Below, in pieces: positions 62,494 to 64,000 of a stretch of DNA of 64,000 nucleotides. The position numbers and the translations under genes are program-made. This stretch comes from Chitinophagaceae bacterium. GTDB taxonomy: Bacteria > Bacteroidota > Bacteroidia > Chitinophagales > UBA10324. The first letter of the stretch is position 1, and each line of letters opens with the position of its first letter. The DNA lies in the NCBI GenBank assembly GCA_016704325.1, contig JADJAG010000008.1, positions 1,116,001-1,180,000 of the forward strand, in the 5' to 3' direction. The notes beneath the pieces were generated by a model that saw only the letters and a program-made list of their open reading frames with translations, made no database searches and had not been told where the DNA came from.

Positions 62494-63706
62494 AACGAAT
62501 TGCCTTCACAGGTGTAATCTGCGAAACGAGGTAAGACGGAATAACGAGCGTCAGGATGCACACAATGAGGGTTCCGGCATTGATGGCTAAAATGTACCAG
62601 AGATCTATCCATACGGGCGCAACAGATACATAATAGGATTCTTCCGGCAACTTAATGACCTGGAAATACTTTTGCGCAAGACATAAGCCTATTCCCGATA
62701 AATTTCCAATTACAAGCCCGGTTATAGTAATGTAGGCTGCCTGGTATAGGAATATTTTCCTGATCATCCAGTTAGTCCCCCCAAGAGCTTTTAGTATACC
62801 TACCATATTGGTTCGTTCAAGGATCAGAATCAGTAAAACGGTAGTCATATTGATAATGGCAACGAGCAGCATGAGTAGGATGATCACTTTTTCATTCATT
62901 GACTGCAGCGAGAGCCAGTCAAATAAATTGGGGTTTACCTGCTTCATGGTTTTTGCTTCCAGGTACTGACCTGCATATTCAGTATTGATCAGCTCTCCCA
63001 TCTCGTCAAGCTGTCTCACATCATTCAGAAATACTTCAAACCCACCCACCTGGCTGCTATCCCAGTTGTTGATTCGCTGAATCAAAGCAAGGTCCACAAT
63101 GGCATACAGCTTATCATATTCTTCCAGTCCTGTCTTATAGATTCCGGCAATGGTTAGTTTCCGGTACCTCATGGGTTGCTGCACGAAATATACAATCACC
63201 TCATCACCTGTATGCAGCTGTAAACGGTTTGATGTAGTTTTAGATATAAGTATTTTATTTTTCGAAGAAGTGTCTCCGGCGGTGAGTATGTTACCTTCAA
63301 CCAGATAGTTCTTCAGAAAGGTCCAGTCGAAATCCGCTCCTATGCCCCTCAGCACCATCCCTTCCATTTCCTTTCCAGTTTTTAAAATACCCGCTTTTGT
63401 GGCAAAGACCTGTATGTGTCGAACTCCAGCTATCTTTTCTAAAGAAGGATAAAACAATTGCTGCTTTGAAACAGGCACTTCTCCATAGGAACTTCCCTGC
63501 TCAAGGCTCCTGATGGTTACATGGCCCCAAAATCCAAATACCTTTTCACTGATTTCCTTTTGAAATCCATTTACAATGGCACCGGCAATAATCATTACAG
63601 CTACACTCAGGGCAACAGCGGTAACAGCCACGCGTATGATGAGGCGTGAAAAAGAATGGCCGGCATTAAATGCAAGCCTGCGGGCAATAAAATAAGATAA
63701 CTTCAT
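62486..63706 (-). CDS. FtsX-family ABC transporter permease (LolC/LolE-like)
   Basis: 406 residues. N-terminal helix after a basic start (KLSYFIARRLAFNAGHSFSRLIIRVAVTAVALSVAVMII), a large periplasmic MacB-core domain (about 50-250), then three helices in the C-terminal half (MNEKVIILLMLLVAIINMTTVLLILILER and others). This is the topology of LolC/E, which release lipoproteins from the inner membrane. The partner ATPase (LolD) is not in the window, so the exact substrate is inferred. Confidence 0.88.
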   Translation of the reverse strand: MKLSYFIARRLAFNAGHSFSRLIIRVAVTAVALSVAVMIIAGAIVNGFQKEISEKVFGFWGHVTIRSLEQGSSYGEVPVSKQQLFYPSLEKIAGVRHIQVFATKAGILKTGKEMEGMVLRGIGADFDWTFLKNYLVEGNILTAGDTSSKNKILISKTTSNRLQLHTGDEVIVYFVQQPMRYRKLTIAGIYKTGLEEYDKLYAIVDLALIQRINNWDSSQVGGFEVFLNDVRQLDEMGELINTEYAGQYLEAKTMKQVNPNLFDWLSLQSMNEKVIILLMLLVAIINMTTVLLILILERTNMVGILKALGGTNWMIRKIFLYQAAYITITGLVIGNLSGIGLCLAQKYFQVIKLPEESYYVSVAPVWIDLWYILAINAGTLIVCILTLVIPSYLVSQITPVKAIRFN

Positions 63707-63790
63707 ACCTGGTAACTGTCAAAATAAACTGTTCTTTACCGATGCAGGCAATATACTTTCTTGCGGCTGCATCGTTGCCAGGGTTATTTT

Positions 63791-63798
63791 ACCTTTGG
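63791..63798 (+). promoter_or_regulatory. -7 box for the right-edge gene
   Basis: TACCTTTG is an exact match, between the permease gene and the partial DUF1343-like gene. Confidence 0.4.
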
Positions 63799-63864
63799 CC
63801 AGCCAATTTCAACGCTAAATTTATGCATTTAAGTTTTTCCATTGCGCGCATTCATTTTTTCAAT

Positions 63865-64000
63865 ATGTATTTCGTGACTATAGTTGTTGCAATTGCTTTG
63901 CAGTTACAACCATTTATTTCGCAAGCACAGGTAGTAACAGGAGCTGAAAGAACCGGTGAATACCTCCCCCTGTTGCGAGGCAAAAATATTGCCCTGGTGG
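63865..64000 (+). CDS. DUF1343 (NamZ-like exo-N-acetylmuramidase), 5' end only
   Basis: Only 45 codons are in the window. From the ATG at 63865 the frame gives a hydrophobic export signal then VVTGAERTGEYLPLLRGKNIALV, which matches the opening of DUF1343/NamZ proteins (TGaE...yl.lLkGK.valv). NamZ removes terminal MurNAc during peptidoglycan recycling. The ATG at 63824 is in another frame and hits a stop, so it is not the start. The short signal has no basic residue, so the true start could be a non-ATG codon a little upstream. Confidence 0.6.
   Translation, partial: MYFVTIVVAIALQLQPFISQAQVVTGAERTGEYLPLLRGKNIALV

Noticed and set aside
63824..63880. ATG at 63824 as start of the right-edge gene
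   Set aside because: That frame meets a TGA after 17 codons; the DUF1343-like residues are in a different frame.

Overview
The window is chromosomal DNA of a member of the Bacteroidota, most likely a free-living Chitinophagales/Sphingobacteriales/Saprospirales-type bacterium; the genus cannot be fixed from sequence alone. The evidence is a complete type IX secretion system (T9SS) core operon (PorP/SprF-GldK-GldL-GldM-GldN), a separate SprE/PorW lipoprotein, two proteins ending in type A T9SS sorting domains, Bacteroidota-type -7 promoter boxes (TAnnTTTG) in front of many genes, and families found mainly in this phylum (DUF4271, DUF4783, DUF5522, AtpZ beside bactofilin and LytM). The DNA is moderately AT-rich, with short intergenic gaps and almost no mobile DNA. 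No rRNA, tRNA, CRISPR array, prophage or transposase was recognised.

Layout. 1-7.1 kb: pyruvate carboxylase, a repeat-rich non-coding island (about 3.77-4.34 kb), a SprT-like metalloprotein, and a four-gene cell-envelope operon (LytM peptidase, bactofilin, AtpZ, AtpI-like) that is not followed by atpB. 7.2-20.4 kb: DUF3179 membrane protein, a frameshifted ArnT-like glycosyltransferase, SprE/PorW, penicillin-binding protein 1A, START-domain protein, monofunctional transglycosylase, carbonic anhydrase, UvrC. 20.4-30.3 kb: one long minus-strand run (BamA/TamA-like protein, DUF4271, HemD, PorP/SprF, GldK, GldL, GldM, GldN) closed by a strong bidirectional terminator. 30.3-43.2 kb: HemW, a leucine-rich-repeat protein behind LysS, CDF metal transporter, single-domain response regulator, MetK, CarA, Tat-type amine oxidase, IspE, DUF58. 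43.5-54.4 kb: a T9SS cargo with LPx-type leucine-rich repeats, thioredoxin, DnaE, SUI1/YciH, a T9SS-exported sulfatase, NadC, DUF4783. 54.5-64 kb: GpmI, a lipoprotein, two NlpC/P60 peptidases on either side of the NAD(P)HX repair enzyme Nnr, a Xre/MbcA-RES toxin-antitoxin pair, PurB, DUF5522, a LolC/E-like permease, and the start of a probable DUF1343/NamZ gene running off the right edge.

How the genes work together. T9SS parts dominate the accessory content: GldLM (motor), GldKN (periplasmic ring), PorP/SprF and SprE/PorW (outer-membrane side), with a sulfatase and an LRR protein as likely cargo. Peptidoglycan and envelope functions recur (PBP1A, MtgA, LytM, two NlpC/P60 enzymes, bactofilin, NamZ-like). 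The rest is housekeeping metabolism and information processing. Several start codons were placed downstream of the longest possible start because the longest start lies inside a recognisable -7 promoter box. No clearly undescribed multi-gene system is proven here. The best leads are the inverted-repeat island at 3.8-4.3 kb, the RES/Xre module, the LPx-type LRR T9SS cargo, and the Nnr/NlpC-P60 arrangement.
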